DNA of 64,000 nucleotides from UBA4421 sp028228615 (lineage in GTDB: Bacteria; Pseudomonadota; Gammaproteobacteria; Pseudomonadales; Azotimanducaceae): the NCBI GenBank assembly GCA_028228615.1, contig JAOJBS010000009.1, forward strand, positions 24,530 to 88,529, written 5' to 3'. This document shows, in pieces, positions 36,419 to 45,985 of this stretch; positions within the stretch are counted from its first letter, which is position 1, and every line of letters starts with the position of its first letter. The position numbers and the translations under genes are program-made. Under the pieces are notes generated by a model. The model had not been told where the DNA came from. It saw only the letters and a list, made by a program, of their open reading frames with translations, and made no database searches.

Positions 36419-36855
36419 TCGCTTGCCTGCATTGTATCTATGGCGTCGTTAGCCGCTTGGTCCACCATTTCATTCTCTCGGTGGCCACTGTGTCCCTTGA
36501 CCCACAACCACTCTACTTGGTGCTCGGCAACTGCTGCGTCTAAGCGCTGCCAGAGCTCCTTATTTTTGACCGGCTTCTTCTGTGAGGTCATCCAGCCATT
36601 ACGCTTCCATCCGGCAATCCACTGGGTGATACCCTGCCGTACATACTGGGAATCTGTGGTTAGTGTCACGCGCACAGGTTTGTTTAGCTGCTCCAAGCCC
36701 TGAATAGCCGCCATGAGTTCCATCTGGTTGTTGGTAGAAGTCTCTTGCGCACCAGAGATCATTTTTTCAGTGTCTCCCTTGCGCAGCAGTGCCGCCCACC
36801 CGCCGGGGCCTGGATTGCCTCTACAGGCACCATCAGTAAATATTTCAACGGACAT
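36415..36855 (-). CDS. rnhA: Ribonuclease HI
   Basis: Cleaves the RNA strand of RNA-DNA hybrids, 146 residues. Catalytic residues lie in IFTDGACRGNPGPGGWAALL (first Asp), the NNQMELMAAIQGLE helix (Glu) and TTDSQYVRQGI (second Asp), with the basic GWKRNGWMTSQKKPVKN handle and HSGHRENEMVDQAAN near the C-terminus. It lies one nt after the methyltransferase stop region and overlaps dnaQ by 4 nt, forming a three-gene operon. Confidence 0.96.
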   Translation of the reverse strand: MSVEIFTDGACRGNPGPGGWAALLRKGDTEKMISGAQETSTNNQMELMAAIQGLEQLNKPVRVTLTTDSQYVRQGITQWIAGWKRNGWMTSQKKPVKNKELWQRLDAAVAEHQVEWLWVKGHSGHRENEMVDQAANDAIDTMQASE

Positions 36856-37719
36856 CTAAATCTCGATCTTTGTTTTTTTGTTAGCGCCAATTTTAGCAAG
36901 CGCTGCGGGCCGCAACGACCTTCGTTTTGCCTTGTTGGCGAGCTTATCAATAGACTGCATATTTACTGAGGCCGCCTGCTTAGTGGCACTTACAAGCAGT
37001 AAACCGCCAAAGGGTAACTGGGAAAATAACGCGAGCTTTTTCAATCTGTGACTCGCGACAGAAAAACTATGACTCACTTTGTTAATTTTGCCTTTCAACC
37101 ATAAATTGGAACCAAGACGTGCGTTGATCCACCCCAGCGGGCTTTGACTAATAGGCAGGCTATACTCGAAATATTTTGGTCGACAATCTAATCGCAAATC
37201 TAGTAACGCGAGCCAATCAAACAACCGAATAGGATTAACTAGGACGTGAGCACTCATGGGGTCGGAGAAAACTCTGGCGTATAGTCGTCTAAGGCCATAA
37301 AGGCTGAAAGGGTTAAAGCCGCAAATAAGCAATTTCCCACCCGGTGCCAATACCCGTTCCACCTCTTTAATTGCAGCTCTAGGATCTTTGACCAACTCCA
37401 AACCATGATGTAAAACCACACCGTCTAAGCTGGCAGTTGCAAAGGGTAGATTGGTCAAATCAACCTGTAGCATTGGTTGTTTTAGCGCATCACCACGGGC
37501 TTCGTGCTGCACGGCAAAAATTGTGTGCCGGATCATACAGCCTTCAAGGGCTGAACCCGCTTCTTGGCAGTCACCGACCCATAACACCACATCGCCATAT
37601 ACCCGCCTAATTAGAGGTGCCAGCTCAGGCATTTGCAAAGCACAGGTCTTAGCGCCTAAAGCACTAGACCAAAGGCGTTCAGTTTTCGAATCATTCCTCG
37701 TGAGACTAAATCTGTTCAT
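36856..37719 (-). CDS. Class I SAM-dependent methyltransferase (YafS-like)
   Basis: A 287-residue protein with a methyltransferase type 11 domain in its middle: VDLTNLPFATASLDGVVLHH, then RVLAPGGKLLICGFNPFSLYGLRRL. It is the family habitually encoded between gloB and rnhA in gammaproteobacteria (YafS in E. coli); the substrate is not known. The N-terminal SAM-binding glycine motif (VLWVGDCQEAG) is weak. Its ATG directly abuts the possible GTG start of the divergent mltD. It is the first gene of the methyltransferase-rnhA-dnaQ unit. Confidence 0.82.
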   Translation of the reverse strand: MNRFSLTRNDSKTERLWSSALGAKTCALQMPELAPLIRRVYGDVVLWVGDCQEAGSALEGCMIRHTIFAVQHEARGDALKQPMLQVDLTNLPFATASLDGVVLHHGLELVKDPRAAIKEVERVLAPGGKLLICGFNPFSLYGLRRLYARVFSDPMSAHVLVNPIRLFDWLALLDLRLDCRPKYFEYSLPISQSPLGWINARLGSNLWLKGKINKVSHSFSVASHRLKKLALFSQLPFGGLLLVSATKQAASVNMQSIDKLANKAKRRSLRPAALAKIGANKKTKIEI

Positions 37720-37785
37720 GTGGTGAGCACATCGGTTAATATCCGCCGCCAGTTTAAGTCGTTTAAAGCTAGAGCAACAATCATT

Positions 37786-39420
37786 TTGGTAAAATCACAA
37801 AAAAGCAGTTGGAAGAAGAAAGCCTTCTGGTGTTGCTTAGCAGTATTTATGCTCGTGGGTTGCCAAACTCAACTCAGAGAGCCAAACGCCCCTGCAGAGG
37901 AAAAAACTCTACCCGTAGCGACCATCGAGGACAGAGAGGTTGTTGAAGAGGCTGATACCGTGGCCATTGTGGACGCCGTTTCTGAGCTACCGCAAGAGCA
38001 AACTCTTAACCCAGATTTATGGTCGTTGTTGCGCGAAAACTTGGCCTTGGACCATGAATTAGACCGGCGCTCCGTGCAGCAAGAAATACGTTGGTTTCAA
38101 AGAAATCCAAAATACTGGCAGCGCCTTGAAAGCCGTATGCAGAATTATTTGCCCTACATCCTTGAGCAAGTTTTAGAGGAACAAATACCCGCCGAACTTG
38201 CACTTCTACCCATTATTGAGAGCGCCTTAGACCCCTATGCCTTTTCACCCTACGGCGCCAATGGATTGTGGCAATTTATGTCACCGACAGCCAAACAATA
38301 CGGGTTACAAATAAATAAAGGCTATGATGGCCGTCGGGACATTGTCGCCTCTACAGATGCCGCGCTAACTTACCTAGAGCGCCTGAATAAACGGTTCGAC
38401 AATTGGCTGTTAGCAGTTGCTGCTTATAATGCCGGCGGCGGCACAGTCTCTAAAGCGATCCGGCGCGGCGACAGCAGAGATTTCTTTGCCCTAAAACTTC
38501 CGCGAGAAACAAGAGCCTACGTGCCGAGGCTTTTAGCCATGGCTGCAATCGTCAATGACCCTGCAAAATACAAGGTGGCGTTGCCTAATGTAGAAATGCG
38601 GCCTTCATTCTTTGTTTTGAACCTACCAGGGCAATTTGATATCGCTAAAATCGTCGCGATCAGCAAAGTCCCCAGCGCCACTATCTACAAATGGAACCCA
38701 GCGCTAAAACGCAGCCAGACGCCCAGTAAGGGACCGCACCGCTTGATCTTACCCTTTACCGCCCTTGCAACTTTGCGGGGAGATGAGTCCGGTGAGGGGC
38801 CAACAGGCGATGCTTTAGAAGCACAAGTACTTGCCTTACAGCAAATACTCTCCGCGACGCCAGAAAATGAGCGATTGGCGTGGTTGAATATAGAGGTTCG
38901 CTCTGGGCAAACACTCAGCGTTCTTGCCCGGAGATACAATACCGATGTGGCCACTTTACGACAGGCCAACGGTCTCAAAAGTAACCGCATCATTATTGGC
39001 GAGGGTTTAAGAGTCCCTCTATCACAAGAGGCTGTGGTGAAACCCCATAGCTCGCACTCGGTCACACACAAGGTGCGCAGCGGCGACTCCCTTTGGCTCA
39101 TCGCTAAACAGTATCAGGTCAGCATTGCTGAACTGGTCAAAGAAAATGAGATTGGTAGGCGAGCAACACTACGCATTGGACAAGAGATTAGCGTGCCAAA
39201 TGCAAAGGTAAGCATTTCCGCGCTGACGGTGGATGAACCGCCGGCGGTGATGCGGAAAATACGCTATCGCGTTCGCAACGGAGACTCATTGAGTAGAATT
39301 GCTAATAAATTCAAAATCGACGTTCCAGCAATCAGTAATTGGAACGATTTAGATCCAAAGAAGTACCTGCAACCTGGCCAACATTTGACTCTGTACATCG
39401 ACACCGTGGGCGGTCGGTAG
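37786..39420 (+). CDS. mltD: Membrane-bound lytic murein transglycosylase D with LysM repeats
   Basis: A peptidoglycan-cleaving lipoprotein. A lysine-rich start and hydrophobic stretch lead to the lipobox LVGC. The transglycosylase SLT domain has the catalytic Glu in LLPIIESALDPYAFSPYGA and then GLWQFM, AAYNAGGG. Three C-terminal LysM repeats begin VRSGQTLSVLARRYN, VRSGDSLWLIAKQYQ and VRNGDSLSRIANKFK. The start is uncertain. I favour a TTG (MVKSQKSSWKKKAF), which gives a normal-length lipoprotein signal peptide; GTG codons at 37720/37723 would add 21-22 residues and abut the divergent gene's start. gloB, often found here, is missing. Confidence 0.88.
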   Translation: MVKSQKSSWKKKAFWCCLAVFMLVGCQTQLREPNAPAEEKTLPVATIEDREVVEEADTVAIVDAVSELPQEQTLNPDLWSLLRENLALDHELDRRSVQQEIRWFQRNPKYWQRLESRMQNYLPYILEQVLEEQIPAELALLPIIESALDPYAFSPYGANGLWQFMSPTAKQYGLQINKGYDGRRDIVASTDAALTYLERLNKRFDNWLLAVAAYNAGGGTVSKAIRRGDSRDFFALKLPRETRAYVPRLLAMAAIVNDPAKYKVALPNVEMRPSFFVLNLPGQFDIAKIVAISKVPSATIYKWNPALKRSQTPSKGPHRLILPFTALATLRGDESGEGPTGDALEAQVLALQQILSATPENERLAWLNIEVRSGQTLSVLARRYNTDVATLRQANGLKSNRIIIGEGLRVPLSQEAVVKPHSSHSVTHKVRSGDSLWLIAKQYQVSIAELVKENEIGRRATLRIGQEISVPNAKVSISALTVDEPPAVMRKIRYRVRNGDSLSRIANKFKIDVPAISNWNDLDPKKYLQPGQHLTLYIDTVGGR

Positions 39421-39526
39421 TACCGGTTTAGGCGTATTTCCTCCCAGCGCCATTCAATCCGTTTTGGCCACGCCCTAACGCCCCTGAATAGACAAAGCGC
39501 CTTAGACAAAAAGCCCAAAACGCAAA

Positions 39527-39548
39527 AAGGGCCACATTTGTGACCCTT
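39527..39548 (-). terminator. Terminator for ppiD (possibly bidirectional)
   Basis: A stem AAGGG-CACA / TGTG-CCCTT with one mismatched pair and a 2-nt loop. On the minus strand it is followed by a T-run (CCCTTTTTGCG), as expected for an intrinsic terminator after ppiD. mltD converges from the other side. Confidence 0.75.
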
Positions 39549-39591
39549 ATTCTATTGCATTGGTGCGTCTGGGCACCCTGCTCTTCCGCGC

Positions 39592-41532
39592 TTACTCTGG
39601 TCTAACCACGCCTATAGCGTTTTCCGCGGCTTGGAAGAAAGCGATAAACTCAGCACGCTCCACCCTAGACCCGACAATCTGGCGAAACTGCTCAAGTTGC
39701 ATGTCAGTAGTGGCGTTAACGTCTCCTGGTGTAACTCGCGTAACCACCACAAGCGCACTGCCTTGCTCGTAATCTGCAGAGCCAATAGATTTTTCCCCAG
39801 CAGTTGGTCGCGGCAATCTGAAGGCTTCCTGTAGAATTTCAACTGGCACATTTTCCACCCCACGGACCCGGGCAACATTTTCTAATGTAACCCAGCGCTG
39901 TCCTAGTAACGAAGCCACTTCACTGACACCAGTACCCGCTGCTAATGCAGCTATAGCGTCTAGTTTTGCCTCTTCTAGCGCCGCTAAACCTTTTTCACCG
40001 CGCAACTGGGCTTGAATCTCTTTTGTGACCTCTTCTAAGGCTATCTCCATTGGCTCGTATTGCTGCGCTACTCTAACAACCACAGACTCGGTATCACTGA
40101 CCTGAATCATCTGACTGTTTTCACCTGCTAACACCTCTTCGCTAAATAGCGCCTCGAGAACATCAGGGTTGCTGAGCAAAAGATCGCTGGCATTTGGCTC
40201 GCTGCCGTCTGCAACGTTTGGAGAATAGTCTTGCGTAATGCCTGACATTTGCACAACCGGTAGGTCTAGCTCTGCAGCTGTTTCACTTAACGCAAAGCGT
40301 TCGTCATAAGCACTTCGTTCTAGCTGATCTAGTCGGTCCGAATATTGTTCTTCCGCTAATTCGGTTTTTACCCGATCACGTAACACCGGCAACTCATTTT
40401 CAAATGAAGGGTATTCGGTGACAATGATATTGTTGAGCTTGATCAAGTGATACCCAAAGGCTGTTCTAACGGGTTGCGACACCTGGCCAATCGTTGTTAG
40501 GTCCCACAACGCCTCTTCGAAAGGCGCTTCAAAAACGCCCTTACCAGCTAAGCCGAGCGACCCGCCCTGCTCAGCAGAGCCAAGATCTTCTGAAGTTTCT
40601 TTTGCCACTTGAGCAAAATCTTCGCCTTGGTTAATGCGCTCTGCAATTTCGGTGATACGCTTCAATGCTGCCGTTTCATCAATAGCATCGTTCACTTGAA
40701 TAAGGATATGCGCGCTGTCTCTGGCGTCCGCTGAGGATGCTGCCGCGCGGTCCTCTTCGTACATGGCGCGCAGTTCATCATCTCCTACTTCAAGCGCTAA
40801 CCCACCAGCCAAATCAGCTACGGCCAAACGCACGTACTCAACGTCCAAGGTTAACGGTGTCATGTAGAGGGCTTGATCATCCGCATAGCGAGCCTCAACC
40901 TCCTCATTAGAGACCTCGGCATCCGCAGCATAGGCAGCCACATTCAACGACAAATAAGCGAAGTCGCGACGTTGTTCCAAAATTCTTACAGCTTCGGCTA
41001 TTTCCCAATCAGGTACTAAAACCCCTTCTGCAACCCCGTTACGCAACTGCTCTGCGCTCAAAGCGCCAGCGTATTCATTTAAAAATTCTACTGGCTGATA
41101 ACCCAGTATTTGCAGCTGAGAACGATAAACGGCTTCGTTGAATTTGCCATCAACTTGATACACCGGACTTGCTAGCAACTGTTTATTTACCTCTTCCATT
41201 GACACGCTGATGCCCAGGTCAGAAGCAGTTTGATACAAAACTTGGCGATTGATCAGTTGGCTCAATGCAGATTGTTGCAAAAGTAATCGATCAATATCGT
41301 TTGGGTCAAAATCAGGACCCACTTGGGAAAGGATGCGACGTTTCTCGCGCTCCGTCTCAATATTCAACACGGACTCAGTAATATCGAAATCACCAACCTG
41401 AGCCACCTTTGGGTCGCCGCCAAGGAAAACATTGGTGGCGCCAAATCCAAATAGCGTCAGCACCAGTATGATGGCCACTACCAGAACTTTGAAGCCGGTT
41501 GATTGTGTTTGATCTCGTAGTTGCTGCAACAT
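39592..41532 (-). CDS. ppiD: Periplasmic folding chaperone / peptidyl-prolyl isomerase D
   Basis: An inner-membrane-anchored chaperone near the Sec translocon, 646 residues (623 in E. coli). A short cytoplasmic N-terminus is followed by the anchor VLVVAIILVLTLFGFGATNV. A SurA-like N-terminal domain spans about 40-200. A parvulin (PpiC) domain around 265-360 contains DSAHILIQVND and FGYHLIKLNNI. Long helical flanking domains complete it. It follows hupB, from which it is separated by a strong terminator, so it likely has its own promoter or relies on read-through. Confidence 0.93.
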   Translation of the reverse strand: MLQQLRDQTQSTGFKVLVVAIILVLTLFGFGATNVFLGGDPKVAQVGDFDITESVLNIETEREKRRILSQVGPDFDPNDIDRLLLQQSALSQLINRQVLYQTASDLGISVSMEEVNKQLLASPVYQVDGKFNEAVYRSQLQILGYQPVEFLNEYAGALSAEQLRNGVAEGVLVPDWEIAEAVRILEQRRDFAYLSLNVAAYAADAEVSNEEVEARYADDQALYMTPLTLDVEYVRLAVADLAGGLALEVGDDELRAMYEEDRAAASSADARDSAHILIQVNDAIDETAALKRITEIAERINQGEDFAQVAKETSEDLGSAEQGGSLGLAGKGVFEAPFEEALWDLTTIGQVSQPVRTAFGYHLIKLNNIIVTEYPSFENELPVLRDRVKTELAEEQYSDRLDQLERSAYDERFALSETAAELDLPVVQMSGITQDYSPNVADGSEPNASDLLLSNPDVLEALFSEEVLAGENSQMIQVSDTESVVVRVAQQYEPMEIALEEVTKEIQAQLRGEKGLAALEEAKLDAIAALAAGTGVSEVASLLGQRWVTLENVARVRGVENVPVEILQEAFRLPRPTAGEKSIGSADYEQGSALVVVTRVTPGDVNATTDMQLEQFRQIVGSRVERAEFIAFFQAAENAIGVVRPE

Positions 41533-41582
41533 GCTAGCTAAACCTTAAAACGTAATGTGGAAAACTTAAAATACAAGGACAT

Positions 41583-41610
41583 AAAAAAGGGCGCTTTATC
41601 GGCGCCCTTT
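41583..41610 (-). terminator. Intrinsic terminator of hupB
   Basis: On the minus strand AAAGGGCGCC-GATAAA-GCGCCCTTT is followed by further T residues: a GC-rich stem, a short loop and a T-tract, about 20 nt after the hupB stop. Confidence 0.92.
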
Positions 41611-41628
41611 CAAATCACCCAGTAGCCG

Positions 41629-41901
41629 CTAGTTTAAAGCGTCTTTAAGTGCCTTGCCCGGCTTAAAAGCAGGAACTTTGGCTGCTGAGATTTGAATCGT
41701 TTCGCCAGTCTTTGGGTTACGACCAGGGCGTGCAGCGCGATCGCGTACCAAAAAAGTACCGAAACCAACCAGTGCCACTGATTCGCCATCCTTTAAGGAG
41801 CCGGTTATTGCTTCTAATGCTGATTCTAAAGCTCTGCTTGCAGCGGTTTTAGAAATATCTGCAGATTCAGATATATGATCTACTAATTCACTCTTGTTCA
41901 T
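41629..41901 (-). CDS. hupB: DNA-binding protein HU-beta
   Basis: A nucleoid-associated histone-like protein that bends DNA, working as a homo- or heterodimer. It has 90 residues from the ATG with GAGGGG 7 nt upstream. The signature GFGTFLVRDRAARPGRNPKTG (about 46-66) contains the DNA-contacting arm, and the end AAKVPAFKPGKALKDALN is typical. A 23-codon upstream extension is open in frame but lacks family support. It is downstream of lon, the classic gammaproteobacterial order. Confidence 0.97.
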   Translation of the reverse strand: MNKSELVDHISESADISKTAASRALESALEAITGSLKDGESVALVGFGTFLVRDRAARPGRNPKTGETIQISAAKVPAFKPGKALKDALN

Positions 41902-42029
41902 ACTGTGCCCCTCGTAAATGCGCCTGTCGATCGAATAGCTGGTGGGATGAGGAGCAAAACTCACATCCATAACGGCATATTTTCTCTGTGCGCATACAGT
42001 TTAATTAAGACCCTCTCGGGTTCGATTGT

Positions 42030-42058
42030 TTTATACCAACACAGCTAGTCGGGCGCAA
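42030..42058 (-). promoter_or_regulatory. Candidate sigma-70 promoter for hupB
   Basis: On the minus strand TTGCGC, 17-nt spacer, TATAAA, located about 130 nt upstream of the hupB ATG and just after lon. The -10 is one base from consensus TATAAT; the -35 is only half matched. Confidence 0.35.
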
Positions 42059-42079
42059 GCTAATGCGCGCATGACTTTA

Positions 42080-44509
42080 CTAGTGCGGGCTTATGCTAGA
42101 AGGCGTTTCAGCCGCTCCAGTGTCCTTTTTTGACTCAGAACTTGCACCCTCACCGGCCCCATCATGAAGAATTTTAGGTTCGGGCATTCGTTCCAGTGCT
42201 ATTTCTAACACCTCGTCTATCCATTTTACCGCATGGATCTCCAAATTGCTTTTCACATTGTCAGGAATCTCGATCAAATCTTTCTCATTTTCATGAGGAA
42301 TGACCACATGCTTAATGCCCCCTCTATGGGCGGCTAAAAGTTTCTCTTTCAGGCCACCGATGGGCAGCACTTGACCACGCAAAGTAATTTCACCAGTCAT
42401 GGCGACGTTGGCTTTCACTGGAATACCTGTAAGCACCGATATCATTGCGGTGCACATACCAATGCCGGCGCTGGGACCATCTTTCGGCGTAGCCCCTTCA
42501 GGAACGTGAATATGGATATCACTTTTTTCGTGGAAATCGTCAGCTAAACCAAGAGATTGACCGCGACTACGCACTACAGTTAAGGCAGCTTGGATCGATT
42601 CCTGCATTACATCGCCCAACGAACCCGTCTTGATCTGACGCCCCTTACCCGGCACAGACACAGCCTCTATACTGAGTAACTCGCCCCCTACTTGAGTCCA
42701 CGCCAAGCCCGTAACAATGCCGACTTGGCTTTCTTCCTCGGCCAACCCGTAACTGAATTTGTGCACGCCAGAATATTTTTCTAGATCGGCTTGATCAACA
42801 ACAGTTTTCGGAAATGCTTTCTTGGTGCTCGCCTGGTCCAAAGACTGTTCTTTAACTACCTTGCGCGCTACTTTAGAAATTTCTCGCTCTAAGCCACGCA
42901 CACCCGCTTCTCTCGTGTAGTAACGAATGATGTCTACAAGGGCCGCGTCAGTAATCTCCAACTCGCCCTTCTTCAAGCCATTGTTTTTAATCTGTTTTGG
43001 CACCAAGTAGCGGCGTGCAATGCCCAGCTTTTCGTCCTCGGTATAGCCAGGCAAACGAATCACTTCCATACGGTCCAGTAACGGCGCAGGAATATTCATT
43101 GAATTTGAGGTGCAAACAAAGAACACATTGGATAAATCGTAGTCCACTTCCAAATAGTGATCGTTAAATGTGCTGTTTTGCTCGGGGTCGAGCACTTCCA
43201 GTAAAGCGCTGGCAGGATCACCGCGCATATCCATACCCATTTTGTCTATTTCATCAAGTAAAAACAGTGGGTTTACCACACCTGTCTTGCTCATCTTTTG
43301 TATGACTTTCCCTGGCAGAGAGCCAATGTAGGTGCGTCTATGCCCCCTGATCTCGGCCTCATCACGCACGCCCCCTAATGCCATGCGCACAAATTTTCTA
43401 TTGGTTGCCCGAGCAATACTCTCTCCCAAGCTGGTTTTACCCACGCCAGGAGGGCCCACAAGACACAATACCGGGCTTTTGGACTGACTGGTGCGATTCT
43501 GTACTGCGAGGTATTCGACAATCCGCTCCTTCACTTCGGTTAAACCAAAATGATCTTCATCAAGTATCTTTTGGGCCGCCTGTAAGTCTTTGCGCACCCG
43601 GCTTTTTTTGCTCCAAGGGATGCTCACCATCCAATCAATAAAGCTTCTCACCACTGTCGCCTCGGCAGACATGGGCGCCATGTTCTTCAGCTTGTTGAGT
43701 TCAGACTGGGTCTTTTCTTTTGCCTCCTCGGGCATGCCAAGCGCGTCAATTTTGCTCTGCAGCTCGTCCGTTTCGTTGGCAGAATCGTCGCCCATTTCTT
43801 TTTGAATGGCTTTCATTTGCTCGTTCAAATAGTAATCTCGCTGGCTCTGCTCCATCTGCTTTTTGACTCGCCCACGGACTTGCTTTTCGACCTGAATAAC
43901 CGCCAGACCCGCATCCATCAAGGCAAGTAATAACTCGGTACGAGCGCCAATTTCAACCGCTTCTAAAACGTCTTGGCGATATTTAATGTCCAATGACATT
44001 TGCGCTGCCATGGTGTCCATTAAACGTGATGGATCGTCAATGCCAGATAATGATGCCAATACTTCCTGAGGGATCTTTTTGCCGCTCTGGGCAAACGCTT
44101 CGAACTGAGCCAAAAGCGTTTTGTTCAATGCATCTGCTTCGCGGCGTTCCACTTCCGGCTCGTCCCGAACATCCACTTCAGCGCGAATATAACCAGCGCT
44201 GAAATCCAAACTTTGCACAGCTGCACGCTGGCCCCCTTCGACCAAAACTTTCACGGTACCGTCGGGCAGTTTGAGTAATTGGAGAATACTGGCGACAGTC
44301 CCCATGGCGTATAAATCGCCTGATTCGACCTCTGTTTTCTCTGGGTCTATCTTGGCCACCAGGAATATTTGCTTATCGTCCGCCATGGCAGCATCTAAGG
44401 CTTCAATAGAACTGGCAGTACCTACAAAAAGGGGGTGTACGCCGTGGGGGTAAACAACCATGTCTCGTAATGGTAAGACCGGAAGGAAATCTACAGTATC
44501 GTCTGACAT
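42080..44509 (-). CDS. lon: ATP-dependent protease La (Lon)
   Basis: A cytoplasmic AAA+ serine protease degrading damaged and regulatory proteins. It has 809 residues. The N-terminal substrate-recognition domain begins LPVLPLRDMVVYPH, Walker A is GPPGVGKTSLGESIA, and Walker B is LFLLDEIDKMG. The C-terminal protease domain carries the Ser-Lys dyad with S680 in KDGPSAGIGM. The tail is acidic/serine-rich (EGASSESKKDTGAAETPSS). A candidate heat-shock promoter lies just upstream, separate from the clpX transcript. Confidence 0.97.
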   Translation of the reverse strand: MSDDTVDFLPVLPLRDMVVYPHGVHPLFVGTASSIEALDAAMADDKQIFLVAKIDPEKTEVESGDLYAMGTVASILQLLKLPDGTVKVLVEGGQRAAVQSLDFSAGYIRAEVDVRDEPEVERREADALNKTLLAQFEAFAQSGKKIPQEVLASLSGIDDPSRLMDTMAAQMSLDIKYRQDVLEAVEIGARTELLLALMDAGLAVIQVEKQVRGRVKKQMEQSQRDYYLNEQMKAIQKEMGDDSANETDELQSKIDALGMPEEAKEKTQSELNKLKNMAPMSAEATVVRSFIDWMVSIPWSKKSRVRKDLQAAQKILDEDHFGLTEVKERIVEYLAVQNRTSQSKSPVLCLVGPPGVGKTSLGESIARATNRKFVRMALGGVRDEAEIRGHRRTYIGSLPGKVIQKMSKTGVVNPLFLLDEIDKMGMDMRGDPASALLEVLDPEQNSTFNDHYLEVDYDLSNVFFVCTSNSMNIPAPLLDRMEVIRLPGYTEDEKLGIARRYLVPKQIKNNGLKKGELEITDAALVDIIRYYTREAGVRGLEREISKVARKVVKEQSLDQASTKKAFPKTVVDQADLEKYSGVHKFSYGLAEEESQVGIVTGLAWTQVGGELLSIEAVSVPGKGRQIKTGSLGDVMQESIQAALTVVRSRGQSLGLADDFHEKSDIHIHVPEGATPKDGPSAGIGMCTAMISVLTGIPVKANVAMTGEITLRGQVLPIGGLKEKLLAAHRGGIKHVVIPHENEKDLIEIPDNVKSNLEIHAVKWIDEVLEIALERMPEPKILHDGAGEGASSESKKDTGAAETPSSISPH

Positions 44510-44546
44510 AGTTTCTCTCTAACTGCTCAAATTGCTTGATATAACA

Positions 44547-44572
44547 ATGTGGTCATAAAGCCAAAGCTCAAG
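44547..44572 (-). promoter_or_regulatory. Candidate sigma-32 (heat-shock) promoter of lon
   Basis: On the minus strand CTTGAG, 14-nt spacer, CCACAT, ending 38 nt before the lon ATG. This resembles the RpoH consensus CTTGAA-N13-15-CCCCAT. lon is a heat-shock gene in related bacteria. Confidence 0.45.
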
Positions 44573-44648
44573 GGTTATAGCAATGAAAATATGGGATTAA
44601 ATTTGAGACATTCTTAGACGTGAGATAACGATACGGAGGGAGTAGATG

Positions 44649-44673
44649 GCCGCTCGCTGGAACTGCGAGCGGC
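44649..44673 (-). terminator. GC-rich hairpin after clpX
   Basis: A perfect 9-bp stem GCCGCTCGC / GCGAGCGGC with a 7-nt loop, 31 nt downstream of the clpX stop. No T-run, so it may attenuate or stabilise rather than fully terminate. Confidence 0.55.
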
Positions 44674-44704
44674 ACGAGAGTGCGAAAAGTATTGCTGACG
44701 GAAA

Positions 44705-45985
44705 CTAGTCCTCTGGTGCAACCTTTGCTTGATCTAGATTTTCGTAAATCAACATTGGCTCGCTCTCGCCTTTGATCACGCTTTCGTCAATCACAACCTT
44801 GCTCACTGACTCTGAAGCCGGTAGCTCGTACATGGTGTCCAACAACACCGATTCAAGAATAGAGCGCAATCCGCGCGCGCCGGTTTTACGTTCAGTTGCC
44901 TTGTTGGCAATAGCGCGCAAAGCGTCTTCACGGAAATCTACATCTACCCCTTCCATCTCAAACAGCTTGGTATATTGCTTGGTCAGAGAATTCTTTGGTT
45001 CAGTCAAAATCCTAATCAGCGCATCGTTATCTAACTCGCCCAGTGTCGCTACAACGGGTAAACGACCAACAAATTCAGGAATCAGCCCATAACGGACTAA
45101 ATCTTCTGGCTCTACCGAGCGCAAAGTTTCGCCAATGCTCGTGCGGTCCGAGTCACCCTTAACTTGTGCACCGAAACCGATACCGGACTTGTCAGAACGA
45201 TCGGAAATGACACGGTCTAGGCCGGCAAAAGCACCGCCACAGATAAACAGGATCTTTGAGGTGTCTACTTGCAAAAATTCTTGCTGAGGATGCTTGCGTC
45301 CACCCTGAGGAGGCACAGATGCCACCGTGCCTTCAATTAATTTCAACAACGCTTGCTGTACGCCCTCACCTGAAACATCTCTGGTAATGGATGGGTTGTC
45401 TGACTTGCGTGAGATCTTGTCGATTTCGTCGATGTAGACGATACCCACTTGAGCGCGCTCAACGTCGTAGTCGCACTTCTGCAGCAGTTTTTGAATGATG
45501 TTCTCTACGTCTTCACCAACATATCCCGCCTCTGTAAGCGTGGTCGCATCAGCAATGGTAAAAGGTACATCGAGCATTCTGGCCAACGTTTCAGCCAAAA
45601 GGGTCTTACCGCACCCAGTAGGGCCAATAAGCAAAATGTTTGATTTAGACAACTCAACGTCATCTTTCTTGGCGCTGTAATTTAGGCGCTTATAATGGTT
45701 GTAGACGGCAACGGACAATACTTTCTTGGCGTGTTCTTGGCCAATCACGTATTCATCTAGCGTTTTATTGATCTCGGTAGGCACGGGTAACTTACTAGAC
45801 TCACTAGACTGCGCGGCCTCAGAGACCTCTTCTCTAATAATGTCGTTACACAACTCAACGCATTCATCACAGATGAATACAGAAGGTCCCGCAATTAGCT
45901 TACGAACTTCATGTTGGCTCTTGCCACAAAACGAACAGTACAATAACTTGCCTGAGTCGTCTCCTTTGCCATTTTCTTCCGACAT
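44705..45985 (-). CDS. clpX: ATP-dependent Clp protease ATP-binding subunit ClpX
   Basis: An AAA+ unfoldase that feeds substrates to ClpP, 426 residues. The N-terminal zinc-binding domain has C-x2-C (YCSFC) and C-x2-C (ICDEC). Walker A is GPTGCGKTLLAETLA, Walker B is IVYIDEIDKI, and the ClpP-binding loop is IGFGAQV, of the I/L-G-F type. Pore-loop GYVGED is present. It lies between clpP and lon on the same strand, the canonical order. Confidence 0.97.
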   Translation of the reverse strand: MSEENGKGDDSGKLLYCSFCGKSQHEVRKLIAGPSVFICDECVELCNDIIREEVSEAAQSSESSKLPVPTEINKTLDEYVIGQEHAKKVLSVAVYNHYKRLNYSAKKDDVELSKSNILLIGPTGCGKTLLAETLARMLDVPFTIADATTLTEAGYVGEDVENIIQKLLQKCDYDVERAQVGIVYIDEIDKISRKSDNPSITRDVSGEGVQQALLKLIEGTVASVPPQGGRKHPQQEFLQVDTSKILFICGGAFAGLDRVISDRSDKSGIGFGAQVKGDSDRTSIGETLRSVEPEDLVRYGLIPEFVGRLPVVATLGELDNDALIRILTEPKNSLTKQYTKLFEMEGVDVDFREDALRAIANKATERKTGARGLRSILESVLLDTMYELPASESVSKVVIDESVIKGESEPMLIYENLDQAKVAPED

